The translations under genes and the position numbers were made by a program. A stretch of 64,000 nt of DNA from 13-2-20CM-68-14 sp046733295 (GTDB lineage: Bacteria; Actinomycetota; Thermoleophilia; Gaiellales; Gaiellaceae): positions 1-64,000 of the forward strand of contig JBKPOY010000026.1 of assembly GCA_046733295.1 (NCBI GenBank), in the 5' to 3' direction. A model generated the notes under the pieces. That model saw only the letters and a program-made list of their open reading frames with translations. It was not told the origin of the DNA and searched no databases. Of this stretch, positions 33,083 to 43,426 are shown in pieces (position 1 is the stretch's first letter; each line of letters starts with the position of its first letter).

Positions 33083-33691
33083 TTGCGACGGCAGGCTCGA
33101 GTCGTGTCCGAGCTGCCGTTTGCCCTCACGCGGAGAAACCTGCTCGCCGGGGCGGCTTGTTTGCTCGTCCTGCTCTACCTCGCCAGCAAGCTGCTCGCGA
33201 GCCCGCCCGAGCAGGCCGGCCTTGCCGCTCCCGCCGCCCCTCCGACCGAGACTTCGCCCGCGACGCCGACCGCGGTCGTCGTCGACGTGGTCGGGGCGGT
33301 GCGCCGGCCCGGCCTTTACCGGCTCGCCGAGGGAGCCCGCGTGGCGGATGCAGTCGCGCGCGCGGGCGGAGCGACGAGGAAAGCCGACCTGGCCCTGATC
33401 AATCTGGCGGCGCAGCTCGCGGACGGCGAACAGGTGGTCGTCCCCCGCCGCGGCGCGGTCGCGGCGGCGCCGCCCTCGGGCGCCGCGGGCAGCTCGAGCG
33501 GACCAATTCACCTCAACACGGCGACGCTCGAACAGCTGGATTCGCTCCCTGGTGTCGGCCCGGTCACCGCGCAGAAGATCCTGGACTACCGGCAGGAGCA
33601 CGGATCGTTCTCGTCGGTCGACGAGCTCGATGCTGTTCCTGGAATCGGGCCCGCCCGGCTCGACGAGCTGAGCGAGCTGGTCGCGCCCTGA
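33083..33691 (+). CDS. comEA: ComEA family DNA-binding competence protein
   Basis: 203 residues. One transmembrane helix at about 22-38, an SLBB domain (VVVDVVGAVRRPGLYRLAEGARVADAVARAGGAT), a linker, and a C-terminal double helix-hairpin-helix (LNTATLEQLDSLPGVGPVTAQKILDYR; ELDAVPGIGPARLDEL). ComEA binds double-stranded DNA on the outer face of the membrane and hands it to ComEC. The TTG at 33083 is the longest start; a GTG at 33104 is a good alternative. The stop overlaps the comEC ATG. Confidence 0.9.
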   Translation: MRRQARVVSELPFALTRRNLLAGAACLLVLLYLASKLLASPPEQAGLAAPAAPPTETSPATPTAVVVDVVGAVRRPGLYRLAEGARVADAVARAGGATRKADLALINLAAQLADGEQVVVPRRGAVAAAPPSGAAGSSSGPIHLNTATLEQLDSLPGVGPVTAQKILDYRQEHGSFSSVDELDAVPGIGPARLDELSELVAP

Positions 33692-35127
33692 TGGCGGTGC
33701 TCCGCTCGCCCCCGCATTGCCTGCTCGCGGCGCTCTGCACGGGCATCGCAGCGGCGAACCTGCTTCGGCTGCCGCTGCCTGCTGCGCTGGCGGCGCTCGG
33801 TGCGATCGCCTTTGTTGCGGCCGTCACGCCCTCGCGCGGGGTCTTGGTCGGAGCATCCGTGCTCACGGTCGCCGGCTGGTGCTGGGGCAGCGCGCGCCTC
33901 GACCGCCTCGACCAGACCGTTCTCGCGGCTGAGATCGGAACCGCGCAGCGCGCACGCGTGATCGTGATCGGCCCGCCTCGACGGGGTCGCTTCGACCTCA
34001 AGATGCCTGTCCAGGTGCGGCGCTTCGGGCTCGTCCGGCTCGACGAGCCCGCCCAGCTCGAGCTTCCGCTCGGACGCGCGCCCCCGCAGGGCGGCGTGCT
34101 CGAGGTGCGGGCCGAGGCGAAGCTCCCGCGCGGGAGTGCCCACGGCTTCGACGAGCGAACCTGGCTGAGGCGGCGCGGTATCCACGTCGTTCTGGCAGGC
34201 GACAGCTGGCGGCTCGTCGGCCGTCGGGGCGGGCTCGGCGGGCTGGCCGACCGGTTGCGACGCTGGCTCGCGGAGTCCGTCGCCGCCGGTTTACGAGGCG
34301 AGCGGCGAGGCGTGCTCCTCGGGGTCGTCCTCGGCGACGAAGCGGGTCTCAACGAGAGGCTGCGCGACCGGTTCCGCGCCTCAGGTCTCTATCACCTGCT
34401 CGCGGTCTCGGGCCAGAACGTCGTGCTCGTCGGCGGTGGCGCGCTCGGGCTCGCGTGGCTGCTCGGTCTGCCGCGCTGGCTCGGACACGTGGGCGCACTG
34501 GCGTCGATCGGGGCGTACGTACTGGCCGTCGGGCCACAACCGTCGGTAATCCGCGCCGGCGTCGTCGGCGCGCTCTGCTCGGTCGCCTGGCTGACCGCTC
34601 GCGCGACCGACAAGTGGTACTTCCTGCTCCTCGGCGCGCTCGTCCTGCTCGCCTGGAATCCCTATGTGATCCTCGACGCCGGCTTTCAGCTGTCATTCAG
34701 CGCCGTCGTCTCGATCTTCACGCTCTTCCCCCGACTTCGAGGCGTCCTCGACGGCTACCCGCTGCCGGCCTGGTTGCGGGACGTGATCGCCTTGTCGACC
34801 GCGTGCGGTGTCGCGACCGCGCCCGTTCTCTGGTTCCAGTTCCATGCGATTCCCCTCCTCTCCGTGCCCGCCAACGCAGCCGCGGCCCCGGTTGTCCTCC
34901 CGCTCCTCGCCCTGGCCCTCTCCGCGGCGCTCGTGGATCCCCTCGCCCCCGGGGTTGCCGCGGTGCTCGCACAGCTCAATGGGCTTTGCGCGGCGTACCT
35001 GGCGGGCTGTGCGAACGTGTTCGGCTCGCTCCCGTTCGCGCAGGTGCGCTCCGGTTGGGCTGCCGCGGCGCTGCTCCTCGGCGTGCTCGGGACCTCCGCC
35101 TATGCTTGGGACGCGTGGCGGAGCTGA
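33691..35127 (+). CDS. comEC: ComEC/Rec2 family DNA-uptake channel, without the beta-lactamase domain
   Basis: 478 residues. It has the DUF4131-like N-terminal region, an OB-like segment, then the competence domain with many transmembrane helices and the family block SGLYHLLAVSGQNVVLVGGG. Also ATDKWYFLLLGALVLLAWNPYVILDAGFQLSFSAV, another hallmark. Full-length ComEC proteins are about 700-800 residues and end in a metallo-beta-lactamase-like domain. Here the frame stops after the membrane region and holA begins at once. ATG overlaps the comEA stop; the 3' end overlaps holA by 13 nt. Confidence 0.88.
   Translation: MAVLRSPPHCLLAALCTGIAAANLLRLPLPAALAALGAIAFVAAVTPSRGVLVGASVLTVAGWCWGSARLDRLDQTVLAAEIGTAQRARVIVIGPPRRGRFDLKMPVQVRRFGLVRLDEPAQLELPLGRAPPQGGVLEVRAEAKLPRGSAHGFDERTWLRRRGIHVVLAGDSWRLVGRRGGLGGLADRLRRWLAESVAAGLRGERRGVLLGVVLGDEAGLNERLRDRFRASGLYHLLAVSGQNVVLVGGGALGLAWLLGLPRWLGHVGALASIGAYVLAVGPQPSVIRAGVVGALCSVAWLTARATDKWYFLLLGALVLLAWNPYVILDAGFQLSFSAVVSIFTLFPRLRGVLDGYPLPAWLRDVIALSTACGVATAPVLWFQFHAIPLLSVPANAAAAPVVLPLLALALSAALVDPLAPGVAAVLAQLNGLCAAYLAGCANVFGSLPFAQVRSGWAAAALLLGVLGTSAYAWDAWRS
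35101..35106 (+). promoter_or_regulatory. -10 box of a leaderless promoter (holA)
   Basis: TATGCT inside the end of comEC, 8 nt before the holA GTG at 35115. It would let holA be expressed apart from the competence genes. Confidence 0.45.
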
Positions 35128-36104
35128 AGCGTGCCTACCTGCTGAGCGGGACCGACCGGCCGAAAGTGACCCGAGCGCTCCGGCGCCTGCGGGACCGCAT
35201 CGGCTCGGACGCGACGGAGATCCTCTCTGCGCACGAGGTCGGCGGCACGGACGTCGTCGCAGCCTGCAACGCGCTCGGTCTTTTCGCAACCGAGAACCGG
35301 CTGGTCGTCGTCGAGTCCGTGGAGGCGTGGAAGGCACCCGAGGTCGAGCCCGTGGTCGAGTACCTCGGCTCGCCGTCGCCGGAGACGGTGCTCGCGCTCG
35401 TGGGCGAGGGTATGCGCAAGGACTCGCCGCTCGCCAAGGCGGTCGCGAAGGCCGGCGAGCTCCTGATCTATGACCTGCCGACGCGCGGGAAGCGCGCCGA
35501 CCTGCCCGGCTGGGTCGGCCGTCAGTTCACCGCGTTGGGGGTGAAGGTCGACCCAGCGGTTTGCCGGCTGCTCGTCGAGCTCGTCGGAGACGATCTGACC
35601 GAGCTCTCGGGCGAAGTCGAGAAACTCGCGACGTGGGCGAACGGCGAGCCCATCGGCGAGCGTGAGGTCGAGCTCCTCGTCGCGCCGCGCGGCGAGACAC
35701 CACCCTTCGCCCTGACGGACTCGTGGGGTCGTCGCGACGTCGCCGGCGTCCTCGAGGCGAGTGAGCTTCTGCTCTCGCGAGCCGGCGTGCCCGCGCGCGA
35801 CGCGTTGCCCCGGATTGTCGGCCTGCTGACGAGCCACATCACCCGCGTGGCCGATTGCCAGACCATGGCTGCCGAGGGCCTGCCCGCCAAACAGGCCGCC
35901 GAACGCCTGAAGAGGAACCGGTACTACGTCGAGAAGCTCTACCAGCAGGCGGGGAACTTCACGCCCGACGAGCTGCGCGATGCGATCGTCCGCCTGGCCG
36001 AGCTCGATCACGCGCTGAAAGGCGGCAGCCGCCTCGCGGGCGACCTCGAGTTCGATCGCGCTCTCGTCGATCTGACGAGGCCGCGCGAGGCCGCGCTTCC
36101 TTAG
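35115..36104 (+). CDS. holA: DNA polymerase III subunit delta
   Basis: 329 residues. N-terminal AAA-like fold (KRAYLLSGTDRPKVTRALRRLRDRI; the P-loop is degenerate, as is normal for delta), NALGLFATENRLVVVESVEAWK, the middle helical domain, and the C-terminal collar region (RVADCQTMAAEGLPAKQAAERLKRNRYYVEKLYQQAGNF; LAELDHALKGGSRLAGDLEFDRAL). Delta opens the sliding clamp in the clamp-loader complex. GTG start within comEC. The comEA-comEC-holA order is widespread in bacteria. It overlaps convergent rpsT by 4 nt. Confidence 0.9.
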   Translation: MAELKRAYLLSGTDRPKVTRALRRLRDRIGSDATEILSAHEVGGTDVVAACNALGLFATENRLVVVESVEAWKAPEVEPVVEYLGSPSPETVLALVGEGMRKDSPLAKAVAKAGELLIYDLPTRGKRADLPGWVGRQFTALGVKVDPAVCRLLVELVGDDLTELSGEVEKLATWANGEPIGEREVELLVAPRGETPPFALTDSWGRRDVAGVLEASELLLSRAGVPARDALPRIVGLLTSHITRVADCQTMAAEGLPAKQAAERLKRNRYYVEKLYQQAGNFTPDELRDAIVRLAELDHALKGGSRLAGDLEFDRALVDLTRPREAALP

Positions 36105-36367
36105 GAGCTTCGTCCGCCGAGCAGGCGGGCGGCTTGCGACTTCTTGCGCGCGGCCGCGTTCTTGTGCAGTGCCTTGCGCGAGGCGGCCTTGTCGATCGTC
36201 CGGACGAGCTCGCGGTGCTCGGCATCGGCGCGCTCCGAGTCCCCGTCCGTCACCGCGGCCCGCAGCCGCTTCGTCAGCGTCCTGATCGAGGAGCGATAAC
36301 GCAGATTCTCGAGCCGCTGCCGGCTGGCGATCCGGACGCGCTTCTTCTGTTGCTGGATGTTCGGCAT
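36101..36367 (-). CDS. rpsT: 30S ribosomal protein S20
   Basis: 88 residues, normal length, very basic. Starts MPNIQQQKKRVRIASRQRLENLRYRSSIRTLTKRLRAAV and continues IDKAASRKALHKNAAARKKSQAARLL, the conserved S20 end. A primary 16S rRNA-binding protein of the 30S body. No Shine-Dalgarno sequence precedes the ATG; a terminator-like hairpin lies immediately upstream. Confidence 0.94.
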   Translation of the reverse strand: MPNIQQQKKRVRIASRQRLENLRYRSSIRTLTKRLRAAVTDGDSERADAEHRELVRTIDKAASRKALHKNAAARKKSQAARLLGGRSS

Positions 36368-36371
36368 GGCG

Positions 36372-36392
36372 TAAAAACACCCGCTGAGCGGG
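36372..36392 (-). terminator. Terminator-like hairpin in the rpsT leader
   Basis: On the minus strand CCCGC-TCA-GCGGG is followed by TG and TTTTT, ending about 5 nt before the rpsT ATG. A -10-like TACCAT (36400-36405) would start the transcript right at the hairpin. It may be an attenuator or a translation-control structure. Confidence 0.45.
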
Positions 36393-36405
36393 CCGCGCGA
36401 TGGTA

Positions 36406-36650
36406 GCAGCCGCACTGAAGCGCCCGCTCCCCAGCCTGGCGTTCGCCCCAGCCACCCGCAGCGAACGGCAAGTGACGCAAATGCGACACAGAGCTGTCTC
36501 GCTTCGGTCGCGATTCACGCGGTAACCTCGTCTGCAGAGGGAGGTGGTTGACACCGCCCCACCCCGGCGGGGGAGAGAACCTGGGGACGTAGCCGGCCCG
36601 CGGCCCGAACCACCGACGCGGGCGAAGCGGCCGTCGGCTGACCCCGTTCC
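36406..36650. other. Intergenic stretch between rpsT and murJ
   Basis: No gene seen. GC-rich with short inverted repeats (for example CCGCC/GGCGG near 36557-36574) and a lone TTGACA near 36548 that has no -10 box at the right distance. I compared it with riboswitch consensus patterns I know and found no convincing match. Confidence 0.4.
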
Positions 36651-36656
36651 TATACT
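36651..36656 (+). promoter_or_regulatory. -10 box of a leaderless promoter (murJ)
   Basis: TATACT, five of six consensus bases, ends 7 nt before the GTG at 36664. Confidence 0.55.
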
Positions 36657-36663
36657 CGCGGCC

Positions 36664-38238
36664 GTGGACGGGCAAGACGCGGGCCGGCGCCTGGCCTGGT
36701 CGACAGCGATCTTCTCGCTCGCCACCGGCGTCTCCCGTGTGCTCGGTCTCGTGCGCGAGATCGTCGCCGCCTACTACTTCGGCGCCCGCGGACGAATCAA
36801 CGCCTTCACGGTGGCGTTCCAGGTGCCCAATCTCGTCCGGGCGCTGCTCGCGGACGCGGCGATCTCGTCGGCCTTCGTCCCGGTCTTCAGTGAGCTGCTC
36901 GAGAAGGGGGAGCGCCGGCGAGCGTGGCGCGTCGCGTCGAGCCTCTTCTGGCTGGTTCTGCTCGGGCTCGGCGGGCTGACGGCGCTCTGCATCGTCATCG
37001 CGCCCTGGCTGATCGCCCCGTTCGGCAATCCCGGCGGCGACAAGGACCTCGCGGTCGGCCTCTCGCGCGTCCTCTTTCCGATCGTCGTCCTGCTCGGGCT
37101 CTCCGGGGTCGTCGTCGGAATCCTGAACAGCTACGAAGAGTTCGCGGTCCCGGCGCTCACGCCCGTCTTCTGGAACGTCGCGATCATCGTCGGCCTCGTC
37201 CTGGGCGTCCCGCGCGCGGACGACATCGATGCGAAGCTCTACGTGTACGCGGTCGCAATCGTCGTCGCGACGCTGATCCAGTTCCTGCTGCCGTTGCCCT
37301 GGCTGCGCGGCCGCGACGGCCACCTTCAGCTCGTGATCGACTACCGCGATCCGGCCGTCAGGCGCGTCTTCGCGCTGATGCTGCCGGTGACCCTCGGTCT
37401 CGGCCTGATCAACTTCAACGCGGTCGTCGACTCCGTCTTCGCGTCGCGGCTGATCGACCCCGAGCTCGCGCCGACGGCGATCGACCGCGCGTTCCGCCTC
37501 TACATGCTGCCCCAGGGAATGTTCTCCGTCGCCGTCGCCACCGTCCTCTTCCCGTCGCTCTCACGGCTCGCAGCACGTCGCGATTTCGAAGGCTTCCGTG
37601 CCCGCGTCGCGGTCGGGCTGCGGCAGATCGCCTTCCTGCTCGTTCCGGCGAGCGTCGTCTCCGCGGTCCTCGCCGAGCCGATCATCCGGCTCGTCTACCA
37701 GCACGGCGCTTTCGACGCCGACCAGACGCCCGTCGTCGCCGGCGCGCTCGCGGCCTTCGCGCTCGGGCTCACCTTCAACGGCGCAATGCTGATGCTGAAC
37801 CGCGGCTTCTTCAGCCTTCAGTCGGCGTGGACCCCGACGTTGGTCGCGCTGGCGAACCTCGGCCTGAACGCGATTCTCGACGCCGTGTTCTACCGCTTCG
37901 GGACCTGGGGGATCCCGCTCGCGACGTCACTCGTCAACGTCGCCGGCACAGCACTCCTGCTCGTCCTGCTCCGCCGCCGGCTCGGTCGGATCGAGTTCAC
38001 GGGAACGCTGGCCGCAACGGTGCGGATCATCGCCGCCGCCGCGGTGCTCGCGATCGTCGCCTACGGTGTCTGGCGCGGTCTCGACGAAGCGCTCGGGCGG
38101 GCCATCTGGGCCCAGATCGTCTCGCTCGGCGTCGCGCTCGTTGCGGGCACGATCGCCTACCTCGTTTCGTGCCGTTTGCTGGGGGTTCGTGAGCTGAACG
38201 CGTTGCTAGCCTTGCGCGAGCGCTTCCGCCGGCGCTGA
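36664..38238 (+). CDS. murJ: Lipid II flippase MurJ
   Basis: 524 residues with about 14 transmembrane helices (MOP/MATE fold). Begins LAWSTAIFSLATGVSRVLGLVREIVAAYYFGARGRINAFTVAFQVPNLVRALLADAAISSAFVPVFSE, the characteristic MurJ N-terminus with the R in VSRxLGLxRE. Later VATVLFPSLSRLAARRDFEGF and IIRLVYQHGAFDADQT are typical. It flips lipid-linked peptidoglycan precursor across the membrane. The frame is open upstream, but the GTG at 36664 fits both the homology and the -10 box. lepA follows after 7 nt. Confidence 0.92.
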   Translation: MDGQDAGRRLAWSTAIFSLATGVSRVLGLVREIVAAYYFGARGRINAFTVAFQVPNLVRALLADAAISSAFVPVFSELLEKGERRRAWRVASSLFWLVLLGLGGLTALCIVIAPWLIAPFGNPGGDKDLAVGLSRVLFPIVVLLGLSGVVVGILNSYEEFAVPALTPVFWNVAIIVGLVLGVPRADDIDAKLYVYAVAIVVATLIQFLLPLPWLRGRDGHLQLVIDYRDPAVRRVFALMLPVTLGLGLINFNAVVDSVFASRLIDPELAPTAIDRAFRLYMLPQGMFSVAVATVLFPSLSRLAARRDFEGFRARVAVGLRQIAFLLVPASVVSAVLAEPIIRLVYQHGAFDADQTPVVAGALAAFALGLTFNGAMLMLNRGFFSLQSAWTPTLVALANLGLNAILDAVFYRFGTWGIPLATSLVNVAGTALLLVLLRRRLGRIEFTGTLAATVRIIAAAAVLAIVAYGVWRGLDEALGRAIWAQIVSLGVALVAGTIAYLVSCRLLGVRELNALLALRERFRRR

Positions 38239-38245
38239 TTTCGCC

Positions 38246-40032
<1,787 letters not shown>

Positions 40033-40036
<4 letters not shown>

Positions 40037-41157
40037 GCGGTTCGGTTCGGCACCTCTACCTGCACCTGCCGTTCTGCGCGCATCGCTGCGGCTATTGCGA
40101 CTTCGTCACCCTCGTCGGCCGCCGCGCTCAACACGGGGTGTACGTCGACGGCGTCTTGTCGGAGCTCGATCTCCGGCGACACCTGCTCGACCCGTCGCTC
40201 GAGACGATCTTCGTCGGCGGCGGCACGCCGACCTTCACGGATCCGTCCGAGCTCGACAGGCTGCTTCGCTTGCTCCCGGTTGCGGAGGAGGTAACGGTCG
40301 AGGCGAACCCGGAGACGGTGACGCCCTTCTTGGCCCGGCTCCTGCGTGCGGCCGGGGTGACCCGGGTGTCGATGGGTGCTCAGTCGTTCCAGCCGCATCT
40401 GCTCGACGTGCTCGAACGTGTTGCCACACCGGACGACGTCCGGCGCGCCTTCTACCATCTCCGTGATGCCGGATTTGACAACATCTCTCTCGACCTCATT
40501 TACGGAATCCCGGGGCAGAAGCCCGCCGACCTCGCCGCCGACATAGACGAGGCGCTCGCACTCGCGCCCGAGCACCTCTCTTGCTACGAGCTCGAGGCGA
40601 AGCCCGGGACGCGTTTCACGCATGCGCACGGCGACGAGCTCGCTCGCCAGGCGGAGGCGATGGAGCACTACTTCGGCCATGTCGTCGAGGCGCTCGTCGA
40701 GGCGGGTTACCGCTGGTACGAGACGGCGAACTTCTGCCGGGTCGTGGAAGGCCGCGATCTTCGCTCGAGACACAACCTTGCGTACTGGCGCGGCCGGGAC
40801 TACGTCGGGCTCGGGATCGGCGCCGTCTCGACGGTGCGGGGGCTGCGCTGGCGCACGACACCGAAGCTCGCGGCGTACCTCGCCGCCCTCGCGGGCGGCG
40901 ACGAGCCTCCTCGCGAGACGGAGGAACTCCCGGTCGACGTCAGGCGGGAGGAGCGTCTCCTGCTCGGCCTACGGCTCGACGAGCCGCTGCCGTGGGCCGC
41001 GGTGGCCGCCGCGATCGATCGCGCTGCGCTCGACAAGCTCGAGCGCCTGGGATTGGCCCGCCGGCTTTCGGAAGCCGGCGGAGACGGCGATGCCCTCACG
41101 CTGACCCCGCGTGGGCGGTTGCTCGGGGGCGGCGTCACGGCGGATCTTCTCGCCTAG
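40033..41157 (+). CDS. hemW: HemW-type radical SAM protein (coproporphyrinogen III oxidase-like)
   Basis: 374 residues. The iron-sulfur cluster motif is C15-AHR-C19-GY-C22, followed by FVGGGTPTFTD, VTVEANPETV and MGAQSFQPHLLDVLERVATPDDVRRAF. These blocks are typical of HemW, a haem chaperone related to HemN. HemN itself carries an extra CxxxCxxCxC Cys, absent here. The lepA-hemW-hrcA-dnaJ order is a conserved cluster in many bacteria. GTG start overlaps the lepA stop (GTGA). Confidence 0.9.
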
Positions 41158-41172
41158 AATTTGCCTGCAAAG

Positions 41173-42216
41173 ATGGCGAATCAAAGCCAAGTGGACCTGA
41201 CCCCTCGGCAGCGGGCGCTTCTGCGTGGCGTCGTCGAGCAGTACGTCGCGACGGGCGCGCCCGTCGGCTCGAAGACGCTCGTCGAGCACACCGGGATCGG
41301 AGTCTCGTCCTCGACCGTGCGCGCGGAGCTCGCCGAGCTCGAGGCGCTGGGGCTACTGACCCACCCGCACACGTCCGCGGGCCGCGTTCCGACCGAGGCG
41401 GGCTACCGGTACTACGCCGACGGCCTGCTCGAGCGGCTCGAGCCGAACCCCCGACCATTCCCACTCGACCTGACCGCCGCGCAGGCGGAGGTCGACGCCG
41501 CGCTGCGGGCGACGACGGAGATGCTCTCCGACGTGACCCGGCTGCTGGCGCTCGTCTCGGCGCCACCGCTCGAGAGCGCGTCGATCCGGCACGTGGAGGT
41601 CCTGCTGTTGCAGCCGCAGGTCGTGATGGTCGTCGTGATCACGTCGACCGGCGCGGTGACCAAGCGCGTCTACGCCTTCGCCGACCCCGTCGACCCTGGT
41701 CTCGTCAACTGGGCCGGCCAGTACCTGAACGACACGGTCACGGGTCTTCAGCCGGGCACACGACAGCTCCGCCAGTGCTTCGAGGATGCCGGTCTCTCCG
41801 AGCGCGAGGGACTGTTCCTGGCAACGCTGAGGCCGGCCTTTACGGACATCCCGCCGGAAGGTCAGAACCTCTACGTCGGCGGTGCGGCGACCCTCGTCGG
41901 CTCCGCCCGCGGCGACGAGCTCGACGCCTACCGCCGACTGCTCGAGGTGCTCGAGGAGCGGGCCGCGCTACTGGGGATCGTCAGCCAGGCGCTCGATCCG
42001 CGCCGTCCGTTCGTACGCGTCGGGGTCGAGCTCGAGCACCCCGACCTTCAGCGGCTCTCGCTGGTCGGCGCGGCGTACGGGATCGCGAATCGAACGCTGG
42101 GCGCCGTCAGCCTGCTCGGCCCGGTGCGGATGGACTACGAGACGGCGATCCGCTCCGTGCGCGGGGCAGCCTCGGAGCTCTCGCGCTTCGTCGAGGAGAT
42201 CTACGAGAGCAATTGA
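41173..42216 (+). CDS. hrcA: Heat-inducible transcription repressor HrcA
   Basis: 347 residues. N-terminal winged helix (LTPRQRALLRGVVEQYVATGAPVGSKTLVE; VSSSTVRAELAELEALGLLTHPHTSAGRVPTEAGYRYYAD), a GAF-like middle, and the C-terminal end LGAVSLLGPVRMDYETAIRSVR. It represses groESL/dnaK operons via CIRCE. No CIRCE sequence is visible in this window. I chose ATG 41173, 12 nt after TAGAAT (41155-41160); a TTG at 41161 directly abuts that box. Confidence 0.92.
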   Translation: MANQSQVDLTPRQRALLRGVVEQYVATGAPVGSKTLVEHTGIGVSSSTVRAELAELEALGLLTHPHTSAGRVPTEAGYRYYADGLLERLEPNPRPFPLDLTAAQAEVDAALRATTEMLSDVTRLLALVSAPPLESASIRHVEVLLLQPQVVMVVVITSTGAVTKRVYAFADPVDPGLVNWAGQYLNDTVTGLQPGTRQLRQCFEDAGLSEREGLFLATLRPAFTDIPPEGQNLYVGGAATLVGSARGDELDAYRRLLEVLEERAALLGIVSQALDPRRPFVRVGVELEHPDLQRLSLVGAAYGIANRTLGAVSLLGPVRMDYETAIRSVRGAASELSRFVEEIYESN

Positions 42217-42239
42217 CCGGCGGAGGCCGGAGCTAGTCT
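42213..42239 (+). promoter_or_regulatory. dnaJ promoter, leaderless
   Basis: TTGACC (42213-42218, over the hrcA stop codon), a 15-nt spacer and TAGTCT (42234-42239). The -10 box ends 6 nt before the dnaJ ATG. Confidence 0.55.
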
Positions 42240-42245
42240 GGGCTC

Positions 42246-43364
42246 ATGGCGACGACGCAGCGCGACTACTACGAGGTGCTTCGAGTCTCCCGCACGGCGG
42301 ATGCAGGCGAGATCAAGCGCTCGTTTCGACGGCTTGCGCGCGAGCTGCACCCTGACGTCTCGGAGGCCGCAGACGCCCAGGAGCGCTTTCGCGAGGTCGT
42401 CGAGGCCTACGAGGTGCTCTCGAAGACCGAGACGCGCGCGCTCTACGACCGTTTCGGTCACGCCGGCCTACGCAGCGGCGGCTTCGCCCCGACGCAGTTC
42501 GACTTCGGCAGCCTCACCGATCTGTTCTCGGCGTTCTTCGGCGACGACCTTTTCGGCGTCGGCGGCCGGCCGCGGCGCGCTCGCGGCTCGGACGTCGCCG
42601 TCCAGGTCGAGATCGAGCTCGCCGAGGCGGCGCGCGGTGTCCGCCGCGAGGTTCCGTTCCCGGCCGCGGTCGCCTGCTCGACGTGTGAGGGCACCGGTGC
42701 CGCCCCCGGCACGAGCCCGGTCACGTGCACGAGCTGTGGAGGCACCGGTCGTGTGCAGCAGATCTCGCGGAGCGCGTTCGGCGAGTTCGTGCGAACGCAG
42801 GCGTGCCCGGCGTGCGGTGGCGCTGGCCAGCAGATCGCCGAGCCGTGCCCCGATTGCCGAGGCGAGGGCCGCGTCGTCGAGGAGCGCACGCTCGAGGTCG
42901 AGATCCCGCCGGGCATCCACGACGGCCAGCAGATCCGCATCTCGGGTGAGGGCCATGCGGGCGGCGCAGGCGGGCGCGCCGGCGACGTCTACGTTCAGGT
43001 GGGCGTGAAGCCCGATCCCCGCTTCGTCCGCGAGGGCGACCACGTCTTCTCGACCGTCGACCTCACAATCACTGAAGCCGCGCTCGGGACGAGCGTGACC
43101 GTGCCGACCCTCGAGGGCGAGGAGGTGCTCGAGTTCGAGCCCGGTACTCAGCCGGGCGAAGTGCGGGTTCTTCGCGGGCGAGGCATGCCCGTCCTCCAGG
43201 GTTTCGGCCGCGGTGACCAGCGGGTGCTCGTGAACGTCGCAGTACCGCGCCGTCTGAGCGAGGAGCAGCGCGGGCTGCTCGAGGACTTCGCGCGGTCTGC
43301 GGACGACGAAACGTACCGCGCCGACGAGGGCTTCTTCGACAAGCTGAAGAGCGTCTTCCGCTGA
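42246..43364 (+). CDS. dnaJ: Chaperone protein DnaJ
   Basis: 372 residues. J domain with H35-P-D37, then a G/F region (GHAGLRSGGFAPTQFDFG), a zinc domain with four CxxCxGxG-type repeats (CSTCEGTG, CTSCGGTG, CPACGGAG, CPDCRGEG) at about 144-210, and C-terminal substrate-binding beta domains. A DnaK co-chaperone. dnaK and grpE are not in this window. Stop TGA overlaps a CTG that may start prmA. Confidence 0.95.
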   Translation: MATTQRDYYEVLRVSRTADAGEIKRSFRRLARELHPDVSEAADAQERFREVVEAYEVLSKTETRALYDRFGHAGLRSGGFAPTQFDFGSLTDLFSAFFGDDLFGVGGRPRRARGSDVAVQVEIELAEAARGVRREVPFPAAVACSTCEGTGAAPGTSPVTCTSCGGTGRVQQISRSAFGEFVRTQACPACGGAGQQIAEPCPDCRGEGRVVEERTLEVEIPPGIHDGQQIRISGEGHAGGAGGRAGDVYVQVGVKPDPRFVREGDHVFSTVDLTITEAALGTSVTVPTLEGEEVLEFEPGTQPGEVRVLRGRGMPVLQGFGRGDQRVLVNVAVPRRLSEEQRGLLEDFARSADDETYRADEGFFDKLKSVFR

Positions 43365-43426
43365 CCGATCTCCGCCGCGTCTCGGTCCGGGTCGACCGCG
43401 CGCGAGCGGAGGAGACGAGGGCCCGG

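Noticed and set aside
33083..36104. Whether comEC is broken by a frameshift with the beta-lactamase domain following
   Set aside because: holA overlaps the end of comEC by 13 nt in another frame and has a complete fold, so no MBL domain remains between them.
36406..36650. Possible ydaO-type (c-di-AMP) riboswitch before murJ, from GGGGGAG and GGGGACG blocks
   Set aside because: The conserved GAA-containing loops and pseudoknot pairs are not found and the leaderless murJ promoter lies downstream of it.
41100..42245. CIRCE operator near hrcA or dnaJ
   Set aside because: No TTAGCACTC-N9-GAGTGCTAA or close variant is visible in the region.
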